A stretch of DNA of 28,778 nucleotides from Batkoa obscura (lineage: Eukaryota; Entomophthoromycota; Entomophthoromycetes; Entomophthorales; Batkoaceae). The notes under the pieces are model-generated. The model worked only from the letters and a program-made list of their open reading frames with translations, was not told the DNA's origin and ran no database searches. The stretch spans positions 1-28,778 of the forward strand of contig JASVEC010000231.1 in NCBI GenBank assembly GCA_030770535.1. Reading direction: 5' to 3'. The position numbers and the translations under genes are program-made. Shown in pieces: positions 1-8,918 of this stretch. The stretch's first letter is position 1. Each line of letters opens with the position of its first letter.

Positions 1-622
1 TAAAAAAAAAGCGATATAGTTCCAATTAGAGTTATAGAGTCTATAGAAAACAGAAAAATCAAAAGATCGATCCCAGCTTACCTTACGAAGATAACAGGGA
101 ATTTAAAGATTTCGATATTTACTAAGCAAGTAAGTAGTTTGTTGAATGATAGAAATAGATTGTTAAATGTTAAGATTACTTAAGTTATTAATATCTAAGT
201 TAATAAATAGTCAAAGAACAAGTAACTGTAATAATATGTAAAGACTATTATTACTTGTACTATATAGGGATGGTTAATTATAGTTTTGGGGCTAACCACT
301 CCCTCCCATGCAGCTATTTATTAACTTGGCAATATATTAATAATGTAATTATAACATTAAAGTAGTTTATTTGTTTGATAATAAATCTACAATATTGGTT
401 ATAAAGCAGTTGATAATAAATATTTCTCAATAAAGTTTTATAAAAATATGTATTTAAGATCTAGTAGAAATTCAACTAACTTACATTATGAGCTATAATA
501 GAATAACTTAGAACTATGTCCGGGTACTTTTGTTTTAATAAAAGATAGAATTTTATAGAATTTTAAGCGAAGTTTTTAAAATACAAAATTTTTCAAAAAT
601 TGGATAAAATAATGAAACTAAT
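1..622. other. Gene-free edge region with a short open frame and a hairpin
   Basis: No recognisable gene. Plus frame 1 is open from about base 4 to a TAA at 181-183 (about 59 codons, no ATG) and could be the last exon of a gene lying off the window, but its translation resembles nothing I know. A stem-loop pairs 267-276 with 293-303 (GGGATGGTTA against TAACCACTCCC, one bulge). The rest is AT-rich and sits downstream of the F-box gene's stop codon, so it probably includes its 3' untranslated region. Confidence 0.35.
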
Positions 623-1948
623 TCAGACAACCCCATACTTTATCCAATTCATTTTAAAAATCTGGTCTAATGCTTGATAGAGTTCTGGATCACAATTATA
701 TGGGATAGGGGCAATAAGAAGTAAAGAAGTAGGTGGATTATAGACAACAGTCGATTCTCTCATTTTCAAAGCAAAGTATGGGACTTTAATAACTTGAAGA
801 TTTGGAAAAAATGATAAAAACGAAAGAAATTCATCTAGGTAAAGGATTAAGAAATCAACTGTAATTTGTTTTATAAACTCAAATTTATATTTATCAGTTT
901 CACTTAAATCAGACTTTTGAAATAAACTATCATTATCAACTGATAAACGGCCAATAAAAAGATGTTGTATATTTGGTAATAATGAAAGTATATTAAAAAA
1001 GCCTGTAGATAGAGTATAAATATAAAATTGTTTTGAGTAGGCTAATTTTGTTAGATAATGATCAATTGGCATATCGAAGTTTGACTCTCCCGAAACAAAT
1101 AAATTGTCTTTTTCGATTAGCTTAGTATCGCTACATATATCAAATAAATAAGTGGATGTATCTTTCAATTCTATTTGTCTTAAACAATTCAAATTACCAA
1201 GGAGCTTAATATTAAAATCATCATGAAAGTATCCTTCAATTTTTAATTTTAAATGAGATGCAAAATTGACATTGGAGTTAAGGTTAATTGATCTACTAGT
1301 AAAATCACAGTTTATTAAATTTAACTCTTTTAGATTAACAAACTTTGTTTTTATTATATCTAATCCATCAAGATTTAATTCCTCAATATCTAATGTTAAT
1401 GACTTTAGTTTATTAGGAATAAGATGTTTAACTATATTATTGATACTTATTACAAATACATGCTCTTCATTTATTTCCCTTAATTCAATTGTTTCAATTT
1501 GATTAAGATAACTACTAAATAGCTTTAAATAACCAATAATATTGTTGTTATAAATAACTAACTTTTTTAGTTTTGTTAGATTTGTTTTAATACTAAATTC
1601 AATATGTTGATAAATACCTTCATCATAATCAAAGTCATCGCCTTGACCAATAATTTGTAACGATGTTATATTAGGACAACTATTTAATAATTCGAGGTTG
1701 TTATTACTTAAATATATATGCTTCATCATTGTTCCATTTTGTTCAATAAAGTTTTGTTGGTATATTCTATATTGATTACTCACATTATAATAATAAATTG
1801 AATAAGATAAATTATATTTAATTGTATTATTTGCAATATTAAATAAGTATTTGTTTAAAAAGCGTAAGTCAAATAGTTCAGTTGGATCCAGTAATTTGAA
1901 TATATCTTCTAATAAAACAATAGGTAAATGGTCGAATTGAATAGACAT
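623..1948 (-). CDS. F-box protein with leucine-rich repeat-like body
   Basis: A 441-residue protein in one exon. Residues about 4-45 (DHLPIVLLEDIFKLLDPTEL followed by FDLRFLNKYLFNIA) match the F-box pattern: LP followed by a run of hydrophobic residues, LDPxEL and a conserved Arg/Asn stretch. The F-box normally binds Skp1 in an SCF ubiquitin ligase. The rest has irregular leucine repeats of the form LxxLxLxxC/N (for example LTKLKKLVIYNNN, LKSLTLDIEELNLDGLDIIK, LKELNLINCDF), as expected of a substrate-binding LRR array. The substrate cannot be told from sequence. Such F-box/LRR genes are often expanded in early-diverging fungi. The start is the first ATG, directly ahead of the F-box. It is transcribed away from the GST gene across a 748-bp divergent intergenic region. 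Confidence 0.85.
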   Translation of the reverse strand: MSIQFDHLPIVLLEDIFKLLDPTELFDLRFLNKYLFNIANNTIKYNLSYSIYYYNVSNQYRIYQQNFIEQNGTMMKHIYLSNNNLELLNSCPNITSLQIIGQGDDFDYDEGIYQHIEFSIKTNLTKLKKLVIYNNNIIGYLKLFSSYLNQIETIELREINEEHVFVISINNIVKHLIPNKLKSLTLDIEELNLDGLDIIKTKFVNLKELNLINCDFTSRSINLNSNVNFASHLKLKIEGYFHDDFNIKLLGNLNCLRQIELKDTSTYLFDICSDTKLIEKDNLFVSGESNFDMPIDHYLTKLAYSKQFYIYTLSTGFFNILSLLPNIQHLFIGRLSVDNDSLFQKSDLSETDKYKFEFIKQITVDFLILYLDEFLSFLSFFPNLQVIKVPYFALKMRESTVVYNPPTSLLLIAPIPYNCDPELYQALDQIFKMNWIKYGVV

Positions 1949-2696
1949 TGTAAATAAAATCTATAAAATAACTTATTTTTTTATTTTATATATTTTTGGA
2001 GTTGATTTATTTGGTAAATTATGTAACTTTGGACCTTAATTGGTTACTTTTTATTTAATCCAATTAAAATTAGTGATGCGTATAAAAAATGTTCTTATAT
2101 ATTTTCTTTTATTCTGTATATAGTAAATTAACTTTATATGTTGATTTATTTAGTAAATACAAAAATAATATTATATTATTATTTAATATTTTATTCGAGT
2201 TCTAAATTTACTCCACTTCATAAGAACCACATGTTTTTTATATTTTATTATCATTTTATTATTATTTTATAAATGTTTATTTTAAGCCAGTAAGTCAATA
2301 TTGTAAAATCAAATATAAGGATATGAGTGAATATTGTTTTATTGTTTCAAGCTTATGAATGTTAAGATCTATTTCGATATTAATTATCTATCAAACTCTT
2401 TAATATTTTATTTAATATTTTTATTATTACTTGAATTATCAATCAAAGTTATATTATTTAACATTTAAAACTCAAAGTAATAAATATAATAAAGATACTT
2501 ACTATTGAGATTATTTGGTTATATTTTACTATTGCTTTGTTTGTTTATTCAAATTAGTATATTAAAAACAATGATAGGTTACATTTGTTCTTTAAGAATT
2601 AAAAGTTAAAGTTTGAACCTTATAAAATATTAATGAATATAAATAGAATATTACAAAAGTTACAAAATATTTGTTTTTTAATTAAAGAAATATAAA
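1949..2696. promoter_or_regulatory. Divergent intergenic region between F-box and GST genes
   Basis: About 750 bp of AT-rich sequence that must hold both promoters, since the two flanking genes point away from each other. I see several TATA-like runs but no motif strong enough to name, and no copy of the ~98-bp repeat element. Confidence 0.4.
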
Positions 2697-3515
2697 ATGA
2701 TTGAACTTTACGATTTGGTAAACAAGAAAGATGGTAATCATTTTAGTCCATTTTCATGGCGTAGTATAATGGCTTTAAAACACAAAGTAAATCGATTTGT
2801 TGTATGTTATTAATGATTTTAATATTGACTTGAATTATTATAGGGGATCGAATTCACTCAACATGGCCTTACATTTACTGAAATTAATGAACAAATACCA
2901 AAACTAAGGTAAATAAATAGTTAGTTTTTAATATTTATTAACTTACATTACATTAATTAATATTATAAAAGTAATGGAGAGTGGGATAAAGTACCATTTA
3001 TAAAATTTGATAATAATAATATTGTTTATGATTCCACTAAGATAGCTGATTATCTTGAAGAAAGATATCCTGGAAACCCATTATTCCCAAATGGTCGTTA
3101 TTTTTCCAGTTTTTTGGAGAATCATGCTAACATCTTTGCACCTTTATTTCAATCTATTATATTAAATGTTTATGATTCTTTATTACCAAAAGATCAAGAA
3201 TATTTTCGTAAAACTAGAGAAGCTTGGTTTGGAATGACATTGGAGGAGTTTGCTGGTAAAAAAGAAGATCACAAAGAAGCAATAGAAAAGCTATTCTTAC
3301 CTTTTCGTATGAGTTTAGTTAATATTAAATATTTAGAAGGAGACAAACCAAGTTATTCTGACTATGTTCTGTTTGGTCACCTCAAATTTGTTCAAATGAC
3401 TTCCATTTCTACCTTCGATATGATTGTTACTAATCATCAAGATCAATCTTTAAAAAACTGGTGGGATTCTATTCAAAGTCTTAATGATGGCTTTGCTGCT
3501 TCTTTTAAACCTTAG
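2697..3515 (+). CDS. Glutathione S-transferase, etherase/fungal-type
   Basis: Three exons give a 232-residue protein: 2697-2786, 2844-2908 and 2972-3515, with GT-AG introns of 57 and 63 bp that keep the frame. The N-terminal thioredoxin-like domain shows MIELYDL, then HFSPFSWRSIMALKHKGIEF (the SPxxWR segment of etherase-type GSTs, where the Ser is the usual glutathione-activating residue), WDKVPFIKF with the cis-Pro before the next strand, and DSTKIADYLEERYP, the glutathione gamma-glutamyl site (DS in place of ES). A helical C-terminal domain follows from about residue 85 (LENHANIFAPLF... to WWDSIQSL). Length is typical of the family. The likely role is glutathione conjugation or ether cleavage in detoxification; the substrate is unknown. 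Confidence 0.88.
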
Positions 3516-3676
3516 TTTGATAATATTAAGATAAACTGAAAATAAAAATATACTTAATATATTATTATGTATAACTATATATAATTTATTATAATTTGAG
3601 ATAAGACGGAGGACCTTTTTGAGGTGATGATAATGTATTTCAAGTAATTTAGTGTTTATTTGCCTAGACACAATGT

Positions 3677-3773
3677 AGAAATGTGTTTTTTTGTTTAAAA
3701 ATTTTACTAACAATCTTTCTGCTCAAATAGCGCTTAAAAAATGGAAAAGTAATGAAATAAAAAAAACATCCCC
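3677..3773 (-). repeat. ~98-bp TIR element, copy 1
   Basis: Reverse-orientation copy. It ends in CATCCCC and carries the internal block CTCAAATAGCGCTTAAAAAA; its outer end is degraded. It lies head-to-head with the next copy, 17 bp away. Confidence 0.8.
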
Positions 3774-3790
3774 ATATAGTTATAATATTT

Positions 3791-3886
3791 AAGGATGTTT
3801 TTTTGGCTTCATCACTTTTTCCCTTTTAGGCACCATTTGAGTGAGAAAAATCATTAGTAAAATTCTCAAACACAAATACATTCTTA
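3791..3886 (+). repeat. ~98-bp TIR element, copy 2
   Basis: Forward-orientation copy: GGATGTTTTTTTGGCTTCAT at the left, the block CACCATTTGAGTG in the middle, and CACAAATACATTC at the right. Confidence 0.8.
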
Positions 3887-4351
3887 TTTCTATTTTAAAT
3901 GTTAAACAAGTAAAAAGTAATAAAAATTGTTATACATATCATTTTTTATGTTGTATTTTAAAATTTAGGCTATGAATTAAATTATTCATTACTATTTTAT
4001 ACTTCAGAAGATTCGATAAGCTGTTTAATGGAAAAACTTTATAGTTACTGTATCATACCTTAATCAAAGCATTTACACATCTGTCCAAGTGGGCTACATT
4101 TTGTTTAAAATTGAGTCACAGTTTCTACAACTCTATTGTGACTTAAATAATCATTCATTAAAAAATAAAATTTAATAAAATCAGAATAAGTTATAAATAC
4201 TTGGACATTAAAAAACTAAAAAAATAAACATTTGACTCTAGAAATTACTGCAAGTCATAATATAGTTGCAGGAGTATTTAAGATAAAATTACATATTTCA
4301 AAAGTAACAATTAAATTCATTTAAGATTGTTATAAAAAATCAATATTAATG

Positions 4352-4380
4352 GATGATCTAACAGTAAAGAAAGATATATA
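4352..4380 (+). promoter_or_regulatory. GATGATC box plus TATA element
   Basis: GATGATC at 4352-4358 and TATATAAATA from 4375, with 16 nt between them and 75 nt from the box to the ATG at 4427. The same layout precedes the genes at 5009 and 18153. Confidence 0.55.
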
Positions 4381-4426
4381 AATATAAAATAGAAATCAAT
4401 CGAAATTAGCTTCAAAATTATAAAAA

Positions 4427-4691
4427 ATGAGAAATTCCAATCTACTCTGTCTAATACTATTCTTTTTTATATTTATACTCAGTAACAGTAGTGAAAAGTT
4501 AATATCTAGTGGAAAAATAAGCAAAGGTAGTAGACAGTTTACTATCTTTATTTGGTTTTGGTTTTGGATCTCAAGCTATTGAAGGTGCTTTTGTTTTTAT
4601 TATTAGTAAAGTTATAGAGACAATTACTCGAAAGATATTCAAAACAGTTACTACTCCACTTTTAAAAGCTAAAAAGAAACTAATCAAATAG
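4427..4691 (+). pseudogene. Broken tandem copy of the small KV-motif signal-peptide gene
   Basis: A close relative of the gene at 5009. It starts with the same MRN followed by a hydrophobic signal-peptide-like stretch (LLCLILFFFIFILSNSS) and an ISKGS segment matching VSKGS next door. Downstream nucleotide similarity covers the glycine-rich/hydrophobic block and the FIISKV motif, but the whole region is not one open frame, so it looks like one disruption of a formerly intact copy. A short intron is a less likely explanation. The promoter (GATGATC box and TATA) is retained, and upstream similarity to the next gene shows a tandem duplication of a unit of roughly 580-600 bp. Function unknown. Confidence 0.6.
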
Positions 4692-5008
4692 AGTCTTATT
4701 ACTCAATAAACTATTTATCTTTTTGTGAATAGAATTTATGTTATCATGTTGACTTTTAAGCTATTCCAAAAACTTCCTTGAAGAAATTTATAGAGATTTT
4801 ATATAGCATTTTTAATGTAATATAAACAGTTGTATTTAAGGTAATTTATATTTATGAAGCATTTTTTTAATATTTTGAAAGGTATAAATTAATTTAAAAA
4901 AACAATTTGGGAAAATTAATAAAAATCAATATTAAACTTTGGATGATCAAAAAATAAAAAAAAATATAAAAAAGATAATCAATAAATACAGGCTTAGTAT
5001 TACAAAAA
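4692..5008. other. Spacer between tandem copies
   Basis: AT-rich 317-bp spacer. Its last 90 bases repeat the upstream sequence of the gene at 4427 (AAAAATCAATATTA, then GGATGATC). Nothing else is seen. Confidence 0.45.
4942..4974 (+). promoter_or_regulatory. GATGATC box plus TATA element
   Basis: GATGATC at 4942-4948 and TATAAAAAAG at 4965-4974, 16 nt apart. The ATG follows at 5009. Compare the modules at 4352 and 18079. Confidence 0.55.
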
Positions 5009-5245
5009 ATGAGGAATTTTAATTTGATATATTTGACAGTAGTCCTTTTAATTCTTATACTTAGTAGTTATGGTAAAGAGCTGATTGATAGTAGAAAAGT
5101 AAGTAAGGGTAGTGGAAAAGTATTATCATTTTTAGGCGTTGATTTTAAATATCAAGTTGCTGCAAGTGTTGCTGTATTTGTAGCTAGTAAAGTTGCACAA
5201 GGAGTGGTTATAAAATCTGTTAAAAAATTACATCGCCACTTTTAA
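5009..5245 (+). CDS. Small signal-peptide protein, KV(A/I)Q family
   Basis: A 78-residue protein with no recognised function. Residues 1-22 form a signal peptide or N-terminal anchor (MRNFNLIYLTVVLLILILSS, then YG). The rest is short and basic: a KVSKGSGK patch, SFLGVDFKYQ, a hydrophobic run AASVAVFVASKVAQGVVIKS, then KKLHRHF. There are no cysteines. The block ASKVAQ...K aligns with YKVAQSNFRK (gene at 20061), ISKVIQSNFRK (gene at 18153) and IISKVIE (copy at 4427), so I place all four in one family. The start is the first ATG and agrees with the tandem copy, with a TATA element 44 nt upstream. It could insert in or associate with membranes after secretion, but this is inference. Confidence 0.65.
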   Translation: MRNFNLIYLTVVLLILILSSYGKELIDSRKVSKGSGKVLSFLGVDFKYQVAASVAVFVASKVAQGVVIKSVKKLHRHF

Positions 5246-6325
5246 AAGCTAAAAGTAAATTAATTAACTAAATTAAATCGATTTGTCAATTTCTTTTATT
5301 TTATCATTATTAATTTTTAAAATAAACTGGTTTACTATTAAGTGCTGTTAATTTCTTTTATATTTTATGTAACTTTGTTGATTATTTGGTTCCCATCATC
5401 ATACAGATTAGAATAGTAGATCTAGAGAGTTTATAGAAGATATAGGCTAATTTTATTATAAACTGTTGAAAGTATTGCTCAAATAGATGTCGTGTTATTA
5501 TTAAAATAAAGAGAGTACTCAAATTAAGAGATATAGTATCAAAAACCTCAAGATCCTTTAAATCTGTTTGAAACGTTAACTTTAACTCATACTTTTTTAT
5601 AACTTGATGTTAATTTATACAAAAAATAGAAATGATAGGAGCAGTAATTTAGGAAATCGTAAATGTATTTTTTGAGGTCCTTCTTTAGTTTGAGAACTCA
5701 AAACAATAGAATACTTTTTTTTTGAAAATTTTAATTTTTACAAGCATTAGTTGTTGGAATGGTAACAAAAAATTTAATTAAAGATATGGGTATATTTTTT
5801 TTGGTTTCTTTGCTTTTTCTATTCTTTAAACACTATTTGAGTGGAAAATTATTAGCAAAATTCTCAAACACAATATATCCCCATGTTTTTTGTTAAAAAT
5901 TCACAACTTAACTTCGTACTACTCAAAAAGTGGACAAAATATTAAGGAAAAAAGGTAGTTTCATATGCTAAATCATTACTATTCTAATACAACCGTTAAA
6001 GTACAAATGGGCAACGACTAGTGGTAGCTTTTATAACCAATAGTTTGTATTATTGTGCTTATTTACATCCAAATATTGGAATTTTGTTTGAAATGAGAAG
6101 TAATTTACTATGATTAATACTTTACCAGCAATACTACCGATTAAAATCAAACTCTAAAAAGGTAGATCGTTTGATCAATGAGGCAGAATTGAAAGTAGTG
6201 AGAAGATCAATAATAAACAAAATAAAAAATATATAAGATTTTACATTTGATAAATTAAAGAAAAGATACATTTTCAAAAACAGATTCAACAAAAGTAAAA
6301 GTTATTTATAAACCAATATAAACAA
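5246..6325. other. Gene-free region with one repeat copy
   Basis: About 1.1 kb of AT-rich sequence holding one copy of the ~98-bp element (5788-5882). The end includes a TATA-like TATATAAG near 6229 and a GAAGATCAA box near 6203, a one-mismatch relative of GATGATCAA, ahead of the gene at 6326. No other coding potential. Confidence 0.45.
5788..5882 (+). repeat. ~98-bp TIR element, copy 3
   Basis: Forward copy flanked by ATAT on the left and AT on the right. Internal block CACTATTTGAGTGGAAAATT and right end CAATATATCCCC. Confidence 0.85.
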
Positions 6326-6649
6326 ATGAAAGTGATAACTATAATTTTAATAATGGTTTGTTTGGTCCTATTTTACAATTGTAACCGTGTTTCTAAACTG
6401 CAATTAATAAGAAGGAGTATCAATCAAAACCCAAAGCCTTTGATTAGAAAGTTAATTAGAAGGAATCATAAGTCCATTAATTTCATCAAAAACAATTTAG
6501 TTGACTTGAATACAAATGGCGTGTTTAGCAGAAATAAAGACAATGAAGACAAAAAGGACAAAAAAGAAAAAAAACCACTATTTGCTTGCTCATTCAACCT
6601 ACCTTTCCTAAAAAAATCATCATCAAGTTTTGAGGATGACTTAATATAA
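6326..6649 (+). CDS. Small basic signal-peptide protein, unrecognised
   Basis: A 107-residue protein. Residues 1-18 are strongly hydrophobic (MKVITIILIMVCLVLFYN) and fit a signal peptide or anchor. The remainder is rich in Lys, Arg and Asn, with paired basic sites RR at 29-30 and 44-45 that could be cut by a Kex2-like protease, and a charged run of Asp/Glu/Lys around 71-83 (DNEDKKDKKEKK). The last segment, LFACSFNLPFLKKSSSSFED, is followed by DLI. Two cysteines lie outside the hydrophobic start (19 and 88). I do not recognise the family. Its neighbours on both sides are other small signal-peptide genes, so it probably belongs to the same accessory set. The start is the first ATG, followed at once by the hydrophobic stretch. 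Confidence 0.6.
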   Translation: MKVITIILIMVCLVLFYNCNRVSKLQLIRRSINQNPKPLIRKLIRRNHKSINFIKNNLVDLNTNGVFSRNKDNEDKKDKKEKKPLFACSFNLPFLKKSSSSFEDDLI

Positions 6650-6925
6650 ATAAAGTACAATAAATATAGTAATTCATTTTGAATTTTAAAAAATAGAATA
6701 AATTGTACTTCATTGTTACTCTTTTAATTAAAATAAGATTTCTCTTATAACTCGAAGCTTTATAAATTATAAAAACATGTAACTGTAGTTTCTTTATTAT
6801 AATGCTATCTATTAATTTATGATAATTTCAAGCTATATAAGAAAAATCGAATCTAAATCACATCAGTGGTAACTTGAATAAGTGGCTGATAAAAGGTTTA
6901 TATTTTATTTATTACTGTTTTAAGT

Positions 6926-7384
6926 TTAGAGTTTATCATCCTCGTAGTCCACGGGCTTACTCATATCGACAGGCACACTTCCAGTTTGCGGTTCTTTTGG
7001 TTTAGGGACCACCTCACCATTTGTGATAGTTTTTACTGTTTTACCGAGTGCTTTACCAACAGCCAACCCTGCAACTCCTCCAGCAATTTCTCCTTTATTA
7101 ATATCATCAGCATCTTTATTTCTAGTAGCATCTGTAACTCCTTTTCCAATTGCTCCAATCCCTGCCCCAAGTCCACCGGCGACAGTATTAAGTGGATTAT
7201 ACATACCCTTTTCCTCTTTTTTGGTAACAGTGGAGCCAAAAGAAGTGCCTAGTGAGCTTATAGTTGAACCAAGGGTACCACCAAGGAAGTTAAATGCGTT
7301 ACCTTCTCCAGGATAAGCAGGAAGAGCAAGTAAACTATTATTAGATATCAATGCTAAGCAGATTAAACTATTTGTTAATTTCAT
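6926..7384 (-). CDS. Secreted-type glycine-zipper protein, paralog 1
   Basis: A 152-residue protein. A signal peptide spans about 1-21 (MKLTNSLICLALISNNSLLA). The mature part has three glycine-rich helices with small-residue spacing: about 35-50 (GGTLGSTISSLGTSFG), 70-82 (GGLGAGIGAIGKG) and 102-114 (GGVAGLAVGKALG), followed by KTVKTITNGEVVPKP and an acidic tail ending VDYEDDKL. GxxxG-type zippers usually mediate helix packing in or on membranes. Over most of its length it aligns with the gene at 8272-8781 (shared SSLGTSFxS, TVTKKE/AITKKE, AGGLG, AIGK/AVGK, GGVAG, NGEV, DDKL). No cysteine follows the signal peptide. Function unknown; a membrane-associated secreted role is inference. TATAAATAG lies 45 nt and TCATGAT about 80 nt upstream of the ATG. 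Confidence 0.75.
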   Translation of the reverse strand: MKLTNSLICLALISNNSLLALPAYPGEGNAFNFLGGTLGSTISSLGTSFGSTVTKKEEKGMYNPLNTVAGGLGAGIGAIGKGVTDATRNKDADDINKGEIAGGVAGLAVGKALGKTVKTITNGEVVPKPKEPQTGSVPVDMSKPVDYEDDKL

Positions 7385-7753
7385 TTTTGATTTATATAGT
7401 TTCTATAGTTAAATTGCTGACTATTTATAATGCTATTAGCCATTATTTAATAGATCGATTATCATGATAAACATATTTTATTATTTATTTTAACCAATTT
7501 TAACATTAAACTGCATTAATGAAATCAAACTTATGCGACTGTATTGTAATATTGAAGTTTAAAAACTTAATTTTAGCCAGGCGGTAAACAATAATTTAAA
7601 TTGGTATGTCTGTTTTATTGCAATGTATTGTTAATGCTTATCAATTGGCCTACTATCCTTAAAAATCAGTGTTTTTGATATCGAAAGCTTTTTTCATATA
7701 ATGGAAAAAGCTGAATGAACTATAAAATGATTTATTTCAAAGTTGCCCTTTAT
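7385..7753. other. Promoter-containing spacer
   Basis: Holds the promoter of the minus-strand gene that begins at 7384 (TATA and TCATGAT, listed separately), then AT-rich sequence with nothing else supportable. Confidence 0.4.
7421..7468 (-). promoter_or_regulatory. TATA and TCATGAT promoter elements of glycine-zipper paralog 1
   Basis: On the minus strand, TATAAATAG (7421-7429) lies 45 nt before the ATG and TCATGAT (7462-7468) about 80 nt before it. Paralog 2 has the same two elements at 47 and 78 nt. Confidence 0.55.
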
Positions 7754-8160
7754 CTAATCAATATCAGAATATTCACTTAAGTGCTGTGTTCGTTCAACGA
7801 AAAAAGAGTTATGACTGTTTACAGTATTAAAGATTGTCCTTAAATCAACCAAAAAACTATTATTAAATACTTCATTGACCTTATTGTATAAGTTTATGGA
7901 AAGTGGTGAATTCTTTTCGAAAAGTTCAGCCATTATACTCACTTTTTCACTCTCTTGTTATTTTATATTTAGATTCCTTACCAGCCTTTGATCTAGTATG
8001 AATATGTGGTAAAACTCGCATTTGAAAAAATGAAGGGAAATAAAACATCGTTATTTTTATTAACATATTACTGATTGATATAAATGCAAAAGCCATACTT
8101 GAGAAAGGTAGAGACAAAGGTAAGACAAGATAGTAGTAAAAAAGCAATTACTCGTTTGTT
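7754..8160 (-). CDS. Possible two-exon small signal-peptide gene
   Basis: Weakly supported. An ATG at 8158-8160 (minus) opens MNKRVIAFLLLSCLTFVSTF, an ideal signal peptide, but the frame stops soon after. Downstream, an open frame encodes EKVSIMAELFEKNSPLSINL and continues for about 45 more residues to a stop at 7754 (end: ERTQHLSEYSDID). A GT donor near 8095 (GTATGG) or near 8067 (GTAATA) can join in phase to an AG acceptor just before TGAAAAAGTG near 7955. That would give a protein of roughly 85-95 residues with a signal peptide and a polar mature part. Both donors are in the same phase, so I cannot choose between them. It sits between the two glycine-zipper paralogs on the same strand. Confidence 0.35.
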
Positions 8161-8271
8161 CATTTACCTAACTCAATTTCTTTGAGAAATCAGATAAAAT
8201 AGGTGATAGTAATTATTAGATAAAAATCTTATTAACTTACCTTGAACCTTTAGTTTTTGATAAATTTAACT

Positions 8272-8781
8272 CTAAAGTTTATCATCATCATAATCTATCG
8301 CACCATCTTTCACAATGACATTTTCTTTAGGTTTGGGTGTAGATTGTTTAGTTACTTCTCCATTTATAATCGTTTTTAGTGCTTTTCCTGCTGCTGTTCC
8401 AAAAGCTACACCTGCAACACCGCCTACAACCTCAGCTTTAGTAGCTTTCTCATTACTAAATTTGGCTTTTGTTGCTGCTGTTACTGATTTTCCAACGGCA
8501 CCGAAGGCAGATCCAAGACCACCAGCAATAATATTGACTGGATTATCTTTATCTGTTTCTTTCTCTTTTTTCGTAATTGCAGAATCAAATGAAGTGCCTA
8601 TAGAGCTCATAACGGAACCTGCCGCAATTCCAAGGAAACCAACTGGATTGACTTTGTCAAAGTCTTTTGATTTAACTTGACCAAAACTAAATGATTTACC
8701 TTGTCCAAATTTAATTGGAAATGAATATAGAATGTTATTTAATACTAACGCTAACCCGATTACATTAGTGAACAGTTTCAT
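8272..8781 (-). CDS. Secreted-type glycine-zipper protein, paralog 2
   Basis: A 169-residue protein counted from the Met at 8781. A longer frame begins at 8808, but I prefer the inner Met for two reasons. It aligns with the paralog's start (MKLFTNVIGLALVLNNILYS versus MKLTNSLICLALISNNSLLA), and the TATA element lies 47 nt before it but only 20 nt before the outer ATG. A signal peptide spans about 1-20. Then come a Phe/Gly/Lys segment (GQGKSFSFGQVKSKDF), three zipper helices (about 48-64, 86-99, 119-134 with GGVAGVAFGTAAGKAL), KTIINGEV, a Pro/Lys linker and the acidic tail AIDYDDDKL. No cysteines. The gene at 6926-7384 is its paralog, on the same strand 1.4 kb away, so this looks like a local duplication. 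Function unknown. Confidence 0.75.
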   Translation of the reverse strand: MKLFTNVIGLALVLNNILYSFPIKFGQGKSFSFGQVKSKDFDKVNPVGFLGIAAGSVMSSIGTSFDSAITKKEKETDKDNPVNIIAGGLGSAFGAVGKSVTAATKAKFSNEKATKAEVVGGVAGVAFGTAAGKALKTIINGEVTKQSTPKPKENVIVKDGAIDYDDDKL

Positions 8782-8820
8782 TTTCAATTTATACAAAGCT
8801 GTAAACAATTTGTTTTTAAC

Positions 8821-8862
8821 TATTTATAGTATAGAGTAGCATACATAAATGATTTTCATGAT
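8821..8862 (-). promoter_or_regulatory. TATA and TCATGAT promoter elements of glycine-zipper paralog 2
   Basis: TATAAATA (8821-8828, minus strand) and TCATGAT (8856-8862). Measured from the Met at 8781 the distances match those of paralog 1, which helps fix the start codon. Confidence 0.55.
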
Positions 8863-8918
8863 AGCCCTTTTTGAGAAAAAATTTAAATCTGGTGTACAAA
8901 TCTAATTTTTTTTTATAT

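Larger units (their letters stand above)
3516..4426. other. Gene-free region with a head-to-head repeat pair
   Basis: Contains two copies of the ~98-bp inverted-repeat element in opposite orientation (listed separately), and a small stem-loop at 4114-4143 (AGTCACA against TGTGACT, 16-nt loop). The last 100 bases form the promoter of the small-protein gene copy at 4427. No other coding potential is seen. Confidence 0.5.

Noticed and set aside
5913-5945. CTACTCAAAAAGTGGACA resembling the terminal sequence of Tc1/mariner-type transposons
   Set aside because: No matching inverted end or transposase remnant found nearby.
6926-6946. DDKL end of the glycine-zipper proteins as an ER-retention signal
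   Set aside because: The receptor-binding consensus ends in -DEL or -EEL; DDKL lacks the acidic residue before Leu, so I do not call retention. YDEL in the gene at 16825 does fit.
6986-7316. Plus-strand open frames opposite the glycine-zipper gene
   Set aside because: They are antisense shadows of the Gly/Ala-rich minus-strand gene; the minus frame has the signal peptide, paralog and promoter.
8315-8680. Plus-strand open frame of 121 codons
   Set aside because: Antisense of the second glycine-zipper gene, with no independent support.
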